From Serratia fonticola (lineage in GTDB: Bacteria > Pseudomonadota > Gammaproteobacteria > Enterobacterales > Enterobacteriaceae): a stretch of 64,000 bases of DNA. The stretch lies in assembly GCF_006715025.1 (NCBI RefSeq), contig NZ_VFMK01000001.1, forward strand, positions 186,001-250,000, read 5' to 3'. How positions within the stretch are numbered: position 1 is the stretch's first letter; each line of letters begins with the position of its first letter. The notes under the pieces are model-generated. The model saw nothing but the letters and a program-made list of their open reading frames with translations. It did no database searches and was not told where the DNA came from. Below, in pieces: positions 52,325 to 61,299 of the stretch. The position numbers and the translations under genes were made by a program.

Positions 52325-54673
52325 TTAAAACATTGAATAAATAGGATTCTTGTCGGCGGGGTTCTTTTTCTTACTGGCAGGCGTTTCTTTGATGCACCGC
52401 ACCCAATAAGTGCCGCTCTCATCCACTTCCACCCCCTGCAATTCATGTTCAAAGCCGGGGAAACGCTGGCCGAAAGCCTGCAAGGCCACCAGGTAATCGA
52501 CGATAGCCCGTGACTCCGACGTCACCTGCTCACCTGGCATGATGAGCGGAATACCGGGTGGATAAGGGGTGATCATCACACCCAGTGTGCGGTTGCTGAT
52601 CTCGGCAACCTTGACCAGCTCGGTTTGATCGGCGATCAGACATTGATAGGCCTGAGAGGGGGTAAGAACAGGGATGGCCTCTGCAGAACAGGCGAGTTCC
52701 AAAAGCTCGGCAATTTTCAGTTCGATATTTGCCTGATGGATCGACCGGCATAAATCACTGAGCCCCATGTTGCGGTAACCAGGGGAACTGGCCGCGACCT
52801 CCGGTAAAATCGACGCCAGCGGCGTATTATCATCATGATGATGTTTAAACATCATCAGCATATCGATCAGGGTATTCCATTTACCCTGGGTGGATCCCAG
52901 CGCGAAGAGCACCAGAATGGTGTAGTCGCCATTTCTGGCCGGGATAATACGCTGGGTATCCAGGAATTTTGCTACCACCGGCGCGGGGATACCAAAAGCA
53001 CTCATCTCTCCTTGCGCGCTCAGCCCAGGGCAGGTAATGGTGACCTTGATGGGATCCAGCATCGCATAACCATCCGGTAAATCGCTGAAACCGTGCCATG
53101 CTTCCCCGGCTCGCAGCAGCCAGCAGTCAGGGTCGTTGGCTAGCACCTCGTCATCAACCTGCGTAAAGGGGACCTTTTTGCCTTCCTGCAGTAGCGTGCT
53201 TGGTTGCCAGACATCGAAGAACCACTCCGTGGAACTTTCCGCTTTGAGATTCTCCGCGACGGTAACCAGCGTCTTACGGAAGCTGATAGCATCGTGGATC
53301 GCTTCATCAACAAACGTATTACCGGCTTCCCCCTCCATCATGGCGGTCGCAACATCAATGGAGGCAATTATCGGATAGAACGGTGACGTGGTGCCGTGCA
53401 TCATAAAAGCCTGGTTGAAAATGTCGTAATCCACCGGGGCTCGAGCAGAATTGCGGATGTGTATCATCGAAGCAGAAGAAAAAGCCGCCAGCATCTTGTG
53501 TGTCGATTGCACAGCGTACAACGTTGGCCCGTTCTCTTTATCTACAGGCACATCCATAGCGAAACGCCCCCGGTACAAGGGATGGAATTTGGCATAGGCA
53601 TACCAGGCTTCATCAAATTTGATCCGTGGCACTGACTTGCCCAGCTTTTGGGTGATGGCGGTCACGTCATAAATCAAGCCATCGTAAGTGCAGTTAGTGA
53701 TGATGGCGTAAGCGGGGAATTGGTCTTCTGCCTGATAAGCCAGCACGCTGTCATTGATTTTTTGCCGGATCGATCTGGCCTCAAACTGATCGGGCGAGAT
53801 CAGGCCAATAATGCCGAGCCCATTACGCGAAGGCTGGAAATAGACGGGTTTAGCCTGGGAAATGGTCAACTCATGGTTGACGGACTTGTGGCAATTGCGG
53901 TCCACCAGGATGATTTTATCTTTTAGATCGATTGAGTGGCCCACTATCTGATTAGACTGAGAAGACCCCCCGGTCACATAGAAAGTTTTGTCGGCCCCAA
54001 AGAGTTTGGCAGCCCGCTTTTCCGATTCACCCGGCGCGCCCTTATGCTCAAGCCAGTCCCCCATTTCCGGCGTAGAGATACCGATGTCTGCCCGCATCAG
54101 GTTTTCGCCAAAATAATTGATAAACTCACGGCCTACCGGATGTTTAAGGTAAGCGACGCCCCCTTGATGCCCCGGACAATCCCAATAGTAAGGGCTGTCT
54201 AACGCGTAATTTTTCAATGCGGCGAAGTAAGGCGGCAGCAGGTTTTCAATATACTGGCGTATAGCCAGATGGATGCGGCCGGCAATAAACTTGGGCGTAT
54301 CCTCGTTGATATTGATGTATTCATGGATTTCTTTAATCACCTCCGTCGATAAACGCCCCAACAGAGGCACGCTTGATGAAAAGAATATCGGCACCCGGCT
54401 ATTTTTAGCCCGGATAATGCGAATAATATCCTTGATAAATGGAGAGCCAGAGCTCTGGCTCAACCCATCACACTCATTAATAATGATACAGCCGATACCC
54501 GATTCTTTTTTGGCCATCGACAAGGCCGTTTCATTGGTGTCCGCGTGGATAAAATGATAGTTATTTAATGCCAGCACCTCCTTAATCCTATGAAAAGGGT
54601 TATCGATCTGTACTTCATTATTATTGACAGAAATAATCAATATAGGGAAATTTAAATTGCTTGCATAACTCAT
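52325..54673 (-). CDS. PLP-dependent ornithine/lysine/arginine decarboxylase, inducible type
   Basis: 782 residues from ATG 54673, seven bases after AGAGG. A flavodoxin-like N-terminal wing domain (about 1-140), then the fold-type I PLP domain with the Schiff-base Lys in STHKMLAAFS and the substrate-site stretches DRNCHKS and HFDEAWY-type FDEAWYAYA, then the C-terminal domain ending WVRCIKETPASKKKNPADKN. The stretch LDPIKVTITCPGLS and the KHHHDDNTPLASILPE region resemble AdiA and LdcA-type enzymes; the N-terminal wing is unlike SpeF. The family is certain, the substrate (Arg, Lys or Orn) is not. It consumes a proton during decarboxylation and works with the antiporter downstream. Confidence 0.88.
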   Translation of the reverse strand: MSYASNLNFPILIISVNNNEVQIDNPFHRIKEVLALNNYHFIHADTNETALSMAKKESGIGCIIINECDGLSQSSGSPFIKDIIRIIRAKNSRVPIFFSSSVPLLGRLSTEVIKEIHEYININEDTPKFIAGRIHLAIRQYIENLLPPYFAALKNYALDSPYYWDCPGHQGGVAYLKHPVGREFINYFGENLMRADIGISTPEMGDWLEHKGAPGESEKRAAKLFGADKTFYVTGGSSQSNQIVGHSIDLKDKIILVDRNCHKSVNHELTISQAKPVYFQPSRNGLGIIGLISPDQFEARSIRQKINDSVLAYQAEDQFPAYAIITNCTYDGLIYDVTAITQKLGKSVPRIKFDEAWYAYAKFHPLYRGRFAMDVPVDKENGPTLYAVQSTHKMLAAFSSASMIHIRNSARAPVDYDIFNQAFMMHGTTSPFYPIIASIDVATAMMEGEAGNTFVDEAIHDAISFRKTLVTVAENLKAESSTEWFFDVWQPSTLLQEGKKVPFTQVDDEVLANDPDCWLLRAGEAWHGFSDLPDGYAMLDPIKVTITCPGLSAQGEMSAFGIPAPVVAKFLDTQRIIPARNGDYTILVLFALGSTQGKWNTLIDMLMMFKHHHDDNTPLASILPEVAASSPGYRNMGLSDLCRSIHQANIELKIAELLELACSAEAIPVLTPSQAYQCLIADQTELVKVAEISNRTLGVMITPYPPGIPLIMPGEQVTSESRAIVDYLVALQAFGQRFPGFEHELQGVEVDESGTYWVRCIKETPASKKKNPADKNPIYSMF

Positions 54674-54760
54674 TGTATGACCTCTTTTCATCCATGTCAT
54701 TAAGATATCAACTGGGATACCAGATGATGAAAATGAGCATACTCGCGAAAAAACAGAAAT

Positions 54761-54783
54761 AAACTGTACCAAAGGTACAGTTT
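54761..54783 (-). promoter_or_regulatory. Perfect palindrome between the LuxR-type regulator and the decarboxylase gene
   Basis: Inverted repeat AAACTGTACC / GGTACAGTTT (54761-54770, 54774-54783) with a three-base centre. It lies 13 bases after the regulator stop codon and 87 bases before the decarboxylase start. On the minus strand it is followed by ATTTCTGTTTTTTCG, so it may be a terminator for the regulator gene; the dyad could equally be an operator for the decarboxylase promoter. Confidence 0.55.
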
Positions 54784-54796
54784 TATAGTGGCAAGA

Positions 54797-55486
54797 TTAC
54801 CGAATTATATAACAAGGCTTGGAGAACAGTGGCGGAATATAGAACTGCCAATGCTGATGTCTGGCAAGGGATATAAACTCCCGTGTAGTTTCACAATGGA
54901 CCTTCGCCAGTATATTACTTTTATGAAACTTGACCGTTCTCAACGTTCTGTTGAGAATATCGGCGATCTCTTTTTCCACCATGCCTTGCAACAATAGAAA
55001 AGCCACGACCCACTCCTTATCAGTGAAAATATCGGAGGGACAAACGGAGGTTAGCTTGCCGATGTCATCACCAGAAACAAAAAAACGCGGTGTAATTGAA
55101 TTCAATGGTTTGATGTGGCTGATAATGCCAGAGAGCTTCGCCTGTTTGTCATAATAGGGCATACGCTCACAATAAAATACGCTAAATACACGATTGGCTT
55201 CAATTGGGAGGATTCCTATTGCCTCAATCTTTCTCATCTCATCAATAACACGCTGGTCATGGACAGCGATAAAAGGCTTAAAAGGAGCCAGTGCAGAAGG
55301 TTTGCCTTCTTTAACCGGTTTTAGTAATAAAGCATATCTGGCATTGGCATAAATGGGTATTTTATGTACATCCTTTAAACACCAGGCCTCATCGCTAGAC
55401 TCCCACGCAATCAGAATCTCCAAAGGAATAGCCACAGTTAACGAATTTAATTTCGCAATAAGACTTTCGGTACTGACACGAGACAT
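54797..55486 (-). CDS. LuxR-type regulator upstream of the decarboxylase operon
   Basis: 229 residues from ATG 55486, with AAGG seven bases upstream. The N-terminal about 150 residues look like a PAS-type or ligand-binding domain (IPLEILIAWESSDEAWCLKD). The C-terminal part is a LuxR helix-turn-helix with diverged recognition helix (FTDKEWVVAFLLLQGMVEKE, IADILNRTLRTVKFHKSNIL). Same strand and 123 bases before the decarboxylase gene, so it likely controls that operon, perhaps in response to acid or amino acid. Confidence 0.78.
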   Translation of the reverse strand: MSRVSTESLIAKLNSLTVAIPLEILIAWESSDEAWCLKDVHKIPIYANARYALLLKPVKEGKPSALAPFKPFIAVHDQRVIDEMRKIEAIGILPIEANRVFSVFYCERMPYYDKQAKLSGIISHIKPLNSITPRFFVSGDDIGKLTSVCPSDIFTDKEWVVAFLLLQGMVEKEIADILNRTLRTVKFHKSNILAKVHCETTREFISLARHQHWQFYIPPLFSKPCYIIR

Positions 55487-55695
55487 TTCCCCACCTTCAA
55501 TCCTTGGTGCCATTATTCTTAGCTCAAATGGCGATAGAGTATAAAACGCCTAAAGCAGCCTACCAGAAAGCCAAGTTGAAGAAGTAGGATTGAAGGTAAC
55601 GTTTTATTAAAACACGTACCTAAAAGTGCGCTTGACCTATATCTATGCTGTTCCATACTAAAAGAGCGTGAGGCAGTGATTTTTATTCATCACCA

Positions 55696-55731
55696 TAATA
55701 AAAAAGCCTTCCCAAAATCAGGAGAAGGCTT
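55696..55731 (-). terminator. Rho-independent terminator after the phytase-like esterase gene
   Basis: Inverted repeat AAGCCTTC / GAAGGCTT (55704-55711, 55724-55731), 12-base loop, followed on the minus strand by TTTTTTATTATGG. It lies 18 bases beyond the stop codon of the gene at 55749-57095. Confidence 0.88.
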
Positions 55732-55748
55732 ATGAATAAAGTAGATTT

Positions 55749-57095
55749 TTACGGCTGCAGCAAGGCTTTCACCTCTAACAGAATAAACTCGTTATCGTCC
55801 GCCACGTTAGGTTGGCGGCTGGAAGAGAACGGGAAGTTATTGTCGTTGCCAACAATAATATGGCTGTCATCAACCACATCAACGTTCTCAATGGTGAAGA
55901 ACGGGAAAGTCAGCACACCGTTATTTAACGGCTTACGCGCCAACTGTTGCGGATCCTGGATGTTCATCAAATCGATATAGGCCAGTTTCTCTACCGGTTT
56001 GCCAACGTTGGCGTCAGAAAACGCAATCTTGTACACCCGTTTGAACTTGGCAATCTGGTTGAAGCAGTTATCGGTGGCGGCCCCTGCCGCACAGGCTTTA
56101 TCTGCCGTACCTTCACCATTGTCACGTTCAATGACCAAACCATGAGTCTCATCAATCATATTGAAGTCGCCAATGGCATGCTGGTTGTCTTCCAGCACGT
56201 ATTGCCAGCTGCGCCCCGTCCATGCCTGCTGCTTAACATCAAACTCCAACAGGCGCAGATAGCGTTTGCCATTAACGTTCTCAAACTTTTCACCATCCCA
56301 CAGCGCGCCTTCCAACAGTGGATACAGCTTGCTGCCATCCGCTGATAGCGCCATCCCTTCAAAGCCTTTCGAACGCGCCACCTGGAAGTTCTGCTTGGCG
56401 TCCGGTGCCCCTGGCAGGGTCAGCGTCGGGTTATCCGGCGACTTCACTACCTTGCCATCAACCCGGGTTTCGAACACGGTCTGTACCCTGCCGTTCAAAT
56501 CCGCCTTAATCAGATAAGGGCCGAATTCATCGCCGATCCATAACGCATCGTCGGCAAACTGGAAGCTTTCCGGATCGAAATCACTGCCGGTCAGATAACG
56601 TTTTTCCGTGCTTTCATTCACGATGTGGAAAGGAACTTTTTTATCCGGGTCGTGCAGGAACAGGGTTTTTAGTGTCGTCACCGAGCCCGTTTTAAAATCG
56701 ATACGGTAATGGCTCAGATACAGCATGGCGTCCGGTGAGTTCGCCTTGCTGCCAAAACCATTGTCGGTCAGTACCCAATAGGTGCCATCCGGCATGTGTT
56801 TAATACCTGAATGCCCCTGTAAGGGTTGACCGTTGATCGGCAGACCGTAACCGGTCAACCGATCGGCTGATTTGCCTGCCACGCTGCCCAACTCGGTGAC
56901 GCGTTTGCCGCTAGTGTATTTACCGCTTTGTTGCAGATCGGCGGGCGCATCCGCAGGCGTTGCAATACTGGATGTGGTGGGTAGAACGGCGTGCCCCGCC
57001 AGCACGGCGGGAACCTGTTGCGCCTGAGCCCATAGCGTGGTGCTAATGGCCAGACAACTGACTAACAGCACCAGACGAGATAGTGTGCTTTGCAT
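55749..57095 (-). CDS. Periplasmic esterase-like activity of phytase family protein
   Basis: 448 residues from ATG 57095 with GGGAG eight bases upstream. Signal peptide MQSTLSRLVLLVSCLAISTT, cleavage near WAQAQ. The mature part has the PF13449-type repeats: GHSGIKHMPDGTYWVLTDNG, FDPESFQFADDALWIGDEFG, GFEGMALSADGSKLYPLLEG and the end ENVDVVDDSHIIVGNDNNFP. Families of this kind resemble phytase-like beta-propellers with esterase activity in some members; the substrate is unknown. The gene stands alone between the decarboxylase region and the xylose genes. Confidence 0.85.
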   Translation of the reverse strand: MQSTLSRLVLLVSCLAISTTLWAQAQQVPAVLAGHAVLPTTSSIATPADAPADLQQSGKYTSGKRVTELGSVAGKSADRLTGYGLPINGQPLQGHSGIKHMPDGTYWVLTDNGFGSKANSPDAMLYLSHYRIDFKTGSVTTLKTLFLHDPDKKVPFHIVNESTEKRYLTGSDFDPESFQFADDALWIGDEFGPYLIKADLNGRVQTVFETRVDGKVVKSPDNPTLTLPGAPDAKQNFQVARSKGFEGMALSADGSKLYPLLEGALWDGEKFENVNGKRYLRLLEFDVKQQAWTGRSWQYVLEDNQHAIGDFNMIDETHGLVIERDNGEGTADKACAAGAATDNCFNQIAKFKRVYKIAFSDANVGKPVEKLAYIDLMNIQDPQQLARKPLNNGVLTFPFFTIENVDVVDDSHIIVGNDNNFPFSSSRQPNVADDNEFILLEVKALLQP

Positions 57096-57189
57096 AGTAC
57101 GTACTCCCTGATAGGGGTGATTGCCCAAAGGTAAAAAGCAACGTCACTATAGGGAGCCGCAATGACAGAAATATGATTTGCCTACCGGG

Positions 57190-58368
57190 TCAATAACCCA
57201 CTTCTCCATAGCGATCGCGGCACTCTTTCGGAGTCATGTCATAGCCTTTCTTGAACACCGAATAAAAATACTGCAGCGAAGGGTAACCACACATCTGAGA
57301 AATCTCGTTGATGGAGAGCGAAGTGGCGGTGAGTAAATTGCGCGCGCGATCGAGCTTCTCTTCATGGATCACGTTATGAATGGTCTGGCCGGTTTCATCC
57401 TTGAAACGTTTTTCCAGATTGGAGCGGGATATCCCCACGGCATCCAGCACCTGCTCTACCTTGATCCCCTTGCAGGCGTGATAACGGATATAGTGCATAG
57501 CCTGGATCACCGCCGGATCGCGCAGCGAACGAAAATCGGTCGAACGGCGCTCAATCACTTTCACCGGCGGCACCAGAATGCGCTGTAACGGCAGCTCCCG
57601 CCGGTCAAGCAGTTGATGCAGCAGCTTGGCGGCACGGTAGCCCATCTGCCGCGTGCCCTGCGCCACAGAAGACAATGCCACGCGTGACAGGTAACGCGTC
57701 AGCTCTTCGTTATCAATGCCAATCACACAAAGTTTTTCCGGCACCGGAATATCCAGATGTTCACAAACCTGCAGCAGGTGACGCGCCCGCGCATCGGTGA
57801 CGGCAATAATCCCGGTCTGCTGCGGTAAAGTCTGTACCCAGTCCGCCAGGCGGTTCTGCGCGTATTGCCAGTTCTCCGGCGCGGTTTCCATCCCTTGGTA
57901 AACCACCCCCTGATACTGCTCTGCCGCCACCAGTTGGCGAAAGGCATGCTCACGTTCCTGTGCCCAACGCTTTCCCCCCTCCTCCGGCAAACCATAGAAG
58001 GCAAAACGATGCAGCCCTTTTTCTTTCAGGTGCATAAACGCTGTTTCCACCAGCGCATGGTTATCGGTAGCAATGTAATGCACTGGCGGATAATCCTCTT
58101 CACGATGATAAGATCCCCCAACGCCAACCAACGGTACCTGGACGTTATGCAACAGTTGTTCAATATTCCGGTCGTCAAAATCGGCGATCACGCCGTCTCC
58201 CAACCAGTCTTTGATGTTATCGATACGGCAACGAAAATCCTCTTCGATAAAGATATCCCAGTCACTCTGCGATGCCTGTAAATACTCTCCAACACCTTCC
58301 ACCACCTGGCGGTCATACACTTTATTGGCATTGAATAACAACGTAATACGGTAGCGCTTCTTGAACAT
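57190..58368 (-). CDS. xylR: XylR, xylose operon activator (AraC family)
   Basis: 392 residues from ATG 58368, after GGGAGCTCTC, the same length as E. coli XylR. The N-terminal two thirds is a periplasmic-binding-type xylose-sensing domain (ITLLFNANKVYDRQVVEGVG, CVIGIDNEELTRYLSRVALS); the C-terminal third holds two AraC helix-turn-helix motifs (SRSNLEKRFKDETGQTIH and INEISQMCGYPSLQYFYSVF). It activates xylA(B) and xylFGH when xylose is bound. Same order, xylF-G-H-R, as in E. coli; it follows xylH after 88 bases that hold a strong hairpin. Confidence 0.96.
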   Translation of the reverse strand: MFKKRYRITLLFNANKVYDRQVVEGVGEYLQASQSDWDIFIEEDFRCRIDNIKDWLGDGVIADFDDRNIEQLLHNVQVPLVGVGGSYHREEDYPPVHYIATDNHALVETAFMHLKEKGLHRFAFYGLPEEGGKRWAQEREHAFRQLVAAEQYQGVVYQGMETAPENWQYAQNRLADWVQTLPQQTGIIAVTDARARHLLQVCEHLDIPVPEKLCVIGIDNEELTRYLSRVALSSVAQGTRQMGYRAAKLLHQLLDRRELPLQRILVPPVKVIERRSTDFRSLRDPAVIQAMHYIRYHACKGIKVEQVLDAVGISRSNLEKRFKDETGQTIHNVIHEEKLDRARNLLTATSLSINEISQMCGYPSLQYFYSVFKKGYDMTPKECRDRYGEVGY

Positions 58369-58390
58369 GAGAGCTCCCTCTGAATGAACA

Positions 58391-58425
58391 CTGCTCTCTG
58401 GATAGCACACCCCGCCAGAGAGCAG
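58391..58425 (-). promoter_or_regulatory. Inverted repeat in the xylR leader
   Basis: An 11-bp perfect repeat CTGCTCTCTGG / CCAGAGAGCAG (58391-58401, 58415-58425) with a 13-base loop lies between xylH and xylR, 22 bases before the xylR start. It is preceded, not followed, by TTTTTT on the coding strand, so it is not an ordinary terminator. It could limit xylR translation or protect the end of xylFGH mRNA. Confidence 0.6.
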
Positions 58426-58456
58426 TAAAAAAGCCGTCACAATTGTGAAGCAGCCC

Positions 58457-59641
58457 TTATACCCGGCGTTTGGTCGCGGAATCCATCCACACCGCCAACA
58501 GCAGAATGGCGCCTTTGACGATGTACTGCCAGAACGTCGGCACGTCCAGCATGCTCATGCCGTTATCCAGCGAAGCCATAATAAATGCCCCCATCACCGC
58601 CCCCGCCACGCTGCCGATCCCCCCGGCCAGGCTGGTGCCACCAATCACGCAGGCAGCGATGGCGTCCAGTTCGGCAATGTTACCGGCAGAAGGTGAACCC
58701 GCACCCAGGCGCGAGCTGAGGATCAGCCCGGCAATCGCCACCATCAGGCCATTGATGGCAAACACCGCCAGTTTGGTACGCTCGACGTTTACGCCGGATA
58801 ACCGTGCTGCATCAATATTGCCACCGATGGCATAAATACGGCGGCCAAAGGCGGTACGCGTTGCCATAAAGATCCCGGCCAGCATCAATGCCGTCAGGAT
58901 CAGCACCGGAGTTGGCACGCCACGGTAATCATTCAGCAGATATATCGCCCCCAACACCAGGATCGCCATGATGCTCTGGCGGGTGACATCACCGCTTGCA
59001 GCCGCTACCGGCAAGCCCAGTAGCGCACGTTTACTGCGTCGCCGCCACTGCCAGGCGACAAACAGCATCAGGCCCACTGCCCCTATACCGAACCCCAGCC
59101 CGTTAGGCAGATAACTTTGGCCAATCTGCGACATGGCATTACTGGTGGGCGCTACGGTGGTGCCATTGGTAATGCCGATCAGAATGCCGCGAAACGCCAG
59201 CATGCCTGCCAAGGTAACAATAAACGAAGGCACCTTGCGATAGGCGACCCACCAGCCATTCCAGGCTCCCAGCAGCAGCCCCGCCACCAACGTGACCACG
59301 ATGGTCAATGGCAGCGGCCAGCCGAGCCAGACGTCAAATATCGCTGCCGCCCCACCCAGCAACCCCATCATTGAACCGACGGATAGATCAATCTCCGCTG
59401 AAATAATCACAAACACCATGCCCACCGCCAGAATACCGGTGATCGCCGTCTGGCGCAGCAGGTTAGAGATATTCCGTGCGCTGAGATAGGCCCCTTCGGT
59501 GGTAAAGGTAAAAAACAGCATGATGGCAAGGATCGCCGCCAGCATGACGAACACCTGGAGATTGACGGTCTTTAGCCCGAACAACGGTTTTTTCTGCGCC
59601 TCTGGCGTTAGGCTGACTTCAGATTGCGTGCTTTTCGACAT
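58457..59641 (-). CDS. xylH: XylH, xylose ABC transporter permease
   Basis: 394 residues from ATG 59641, overlapping the xylG end by 23 bases. About ten membrane helices; the family motif GMVFVIISAEIDLSVGSMMG near residue 80 and the EAA-like GRRIYAIGGNIDAARLSGVN near 270 are typical of BPD_transp_2 sugar permeases. It forms the membrane channel for xylose with XylG and XylF. Confidence 0.95.
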   Translation of the reverse strand: MSKSTQSEVSLTPEAQKKPLFGLKTVNLQVFVMLAAILAIMLFFTFTTEGAYLSARNISNLLRQTAITGILAVGMVFVIISAEIDLSVGSMMGLLGGAAAIFDVWLGWPLPLTIVVTLVAGLLLGAWNGWWVAYRKVPSFIVTLAGMLAFRGILIGITNGTTVAPTSNAMSQIGQSYLPNGLGFGIGAVGLMLFVAWQWRRRSKRALLGLPVAAASGDVTRQSIMAILVLGAIYLLNDYRGVPTPVLILTALMLAGIFMATRTAFGRRIYAIGGNIDAARLSGVNVERTKLAVFAINGLMVAIAGLILSSRLGAGSPSAGNIAELDAIAACVIGGTSLAGGIGSVAGAVMGAFIMASLDNGMSMLDVPTFWQYIVKGAILLLAVWMDSATKRRV

Positions 59642-61160
59642 GTGTTTCACTCCTCAAGGCCGCTTCCATTACCTGTTCCTGTGTCAGATCACGGTTCACC
59701 AAATCGGCTTTGATCTGCCCTTGGTGCATCACCAGCACCCGATCGCTTAACCCCAACACTTCTGGCAGTTCGGAAGACACCACAATCACTGCGATCCCTT
59801 GCTGCACCAGTTCATTGATTAGTTTGTAAATTTCCTGCTTGGCACCGATATCAATCCCGCGCGTCGGCTCGTCCAGAATGAGGATTTTCGGGTTCAGTAA
59901 CAGGCACTTCGCCAGGATGGCTTTCTGCTGGTTGCCGCCGCTCAAGCGGGCGATGGCCAGCTCGGCAGAAGAGGTTTTAACCCGTAAGCGCACCAGCGAC
60001 TGCTGAATGGTGGCCTGTTCCTGCGCATCATCCAACACCGTTAACGCGCCGCTAAAGTCCCCCAACGCCGCCAAGGTCATGTTGGCCCCCACGCCCATCA
60101 CCGGGACGATGCCATCACGCTTGCGATCTTCCGGCACCATGGCGATGCCGTAACGCATCGCTTGCCGACAGTGGGTAATGGTTACGGGTTGCCCGTCGAT
60201 GATGATGTTGCCTTGCCAACGCCCCGGATAGGCTCCGAACAGGCACTGCATGGTTTCGGTACGTCCCGATCCCACCAGCCCGGCAACGCCGAGGATCTCG
60301 CCGCGTCGCAGGGTGAAAGACACATCATCCACCCGGCGGATGTGTCGGTTAACCGGGTGCCAGGCGGTAAGGTTTTCCACCTGCAGGATCACCTCGCCGA
60401 CAGTATGGGGTTCCTGCGGATACAGTTCGGTCAGCTCACGGCCAACCATCATGGCGATAATGTCATCCTCACTCATCCCTGCTGCTGGCCGTGTGCCGAT
60501 ATGCTTGCCGTCGCGGATCACGCAGATAAAGTCCGAGATCGCTTTCACTTCATTAAGCTTGTGCGAGATGTAAATACAGGCAATTCCGTGATCACGCAGA
60601 TCCTGGATGATCGCCAGCAATGTGGCGGTTTCACTTTCCGTCAGCGAGGCCGTGGGTTCATCCAGTACCAACAGGCGCACCTGTTTATTCAAGGCCTTGG
60701 CGATCTCCACCAGTTGCTGCTGCCCCAGGCCCAGTTCACTCACGCGAGTATTGGGGTCAACCTCCAGCTTGACCTGTGCCAGCATGCGTTGGCAGCGCAG
60801 GTACATATTGTCGTAATCCATCAGCCCAAAGCGGCCCCACTCGTTGCCGAGAAACAGGTTCTCCAACACCGTCATCTGCTTCACCAGTGCCAATTCCTGA
60901 TGAATGATGGCAATGCCTTTTTGCTCGGTATCGCGAATGGTTTTCGCCGTGATGATATCGCCCGAAAAATAAATATCGCCCTGATAACTGCCGTGCGGAT
61001 ATATTCCGCACAGCACTTTCATCAAAGTGGATTTTCCTGAGCCGTTTTCACCACACAGGGATAATACCTGTCCGGCTTCTAATTGCAGGCTGACATTATC
61101 CACGGCTTTCACTGCACCGAATTGCTTGGTGATATTTCTCATTTCTAACAGGCAGGGCAT
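59619..61160 (-). CDS. xylG: XylG, xylose ABC transporter ATP-binding protein
   Basis: 513 residues, two fused ATPase domains as usual for monosaccharide importers. Domain 1: Walker A GENGSGKSTLMKVL, signature region LGLGQQQLVEIAKAL, Walker B LLVLDEPTASL. Domain 2: GLVGSGRTETMQCLFG (degenerate Walker A), SGGNQQKAILAKCL, ILILDEPTRGIDIG. Coupled to xylH by overlap. Confidence 0.96.
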   Translation of the reverse strand: MPCLLEMRNITKQFGAVKAVDNVSLQLEAGQVLSLCGENGSGKSTLMKVLCGIYPHGSYQGDIYFSGDIITAKTIRDTEQKGIAIIHQELALVKQMTVLENLFLGNEWGRFGLMDYDNMYLRCQRMLAQVKLEVDPNTRVSELGLGQQQLVEIAKALNKQVRLLVLDEPTASLTESETATLLAIIQDLRDHGIACIYISHKLNEVKAISDFICVIRDGKHIGTRPAAGMSEDDIIAMMVGRELTELYPQEPHTVGEVILQVENLTAWHPVNRHIRRVDDVSFTLRRGEILGVAGLVGSGRTETMQCLFGAYPGRWQGNIIIDGQPVTITHCRQAMRYGIAMVPEDRKRDGIVPVMGVGANMTLAALGDFSGALTVLDDAQEQATIQQSLVRLRVKTSSAELAIARLSGGNQQKAILAKCLLLNPKILILDEPTRGIDIGAKQEIYKLINELVQQGIAVIVVSSELPEVLGLSDRVLVMHQGQIKADLVNRDLTQEQVMEAALRSETHVEKHAI

Positions 61161-61235
61161 GATTTATTCCCCTCAGAGGGCGTGTCAGGCATTAATTAAA
61201 CCCGCCATACTTTAAGCTACAGGTATACTTGTTCA

Positions 61236-61267
61236 CCCCAGCCACAGCGTTATCTATGCTGCTGGGG
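61236..61267 (-). promoter_or_regulatory. Hairpin between xylF and xylG
   Basis: Inverted repeat CCCCAGC / GCTGGGG (61236-61242, 61261-61267) within the 139-base xylF-xylG gap. With no T-run on the minus strand it is more likely an mRNA-stabilising or attenuating structure that keeps binding protein above transporter levels than a true terminator. Confidence 0.5.
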
Positions 61268-61299
61268 CGACCAGGTTTACCGCTTTGTTGTAACTTGGA

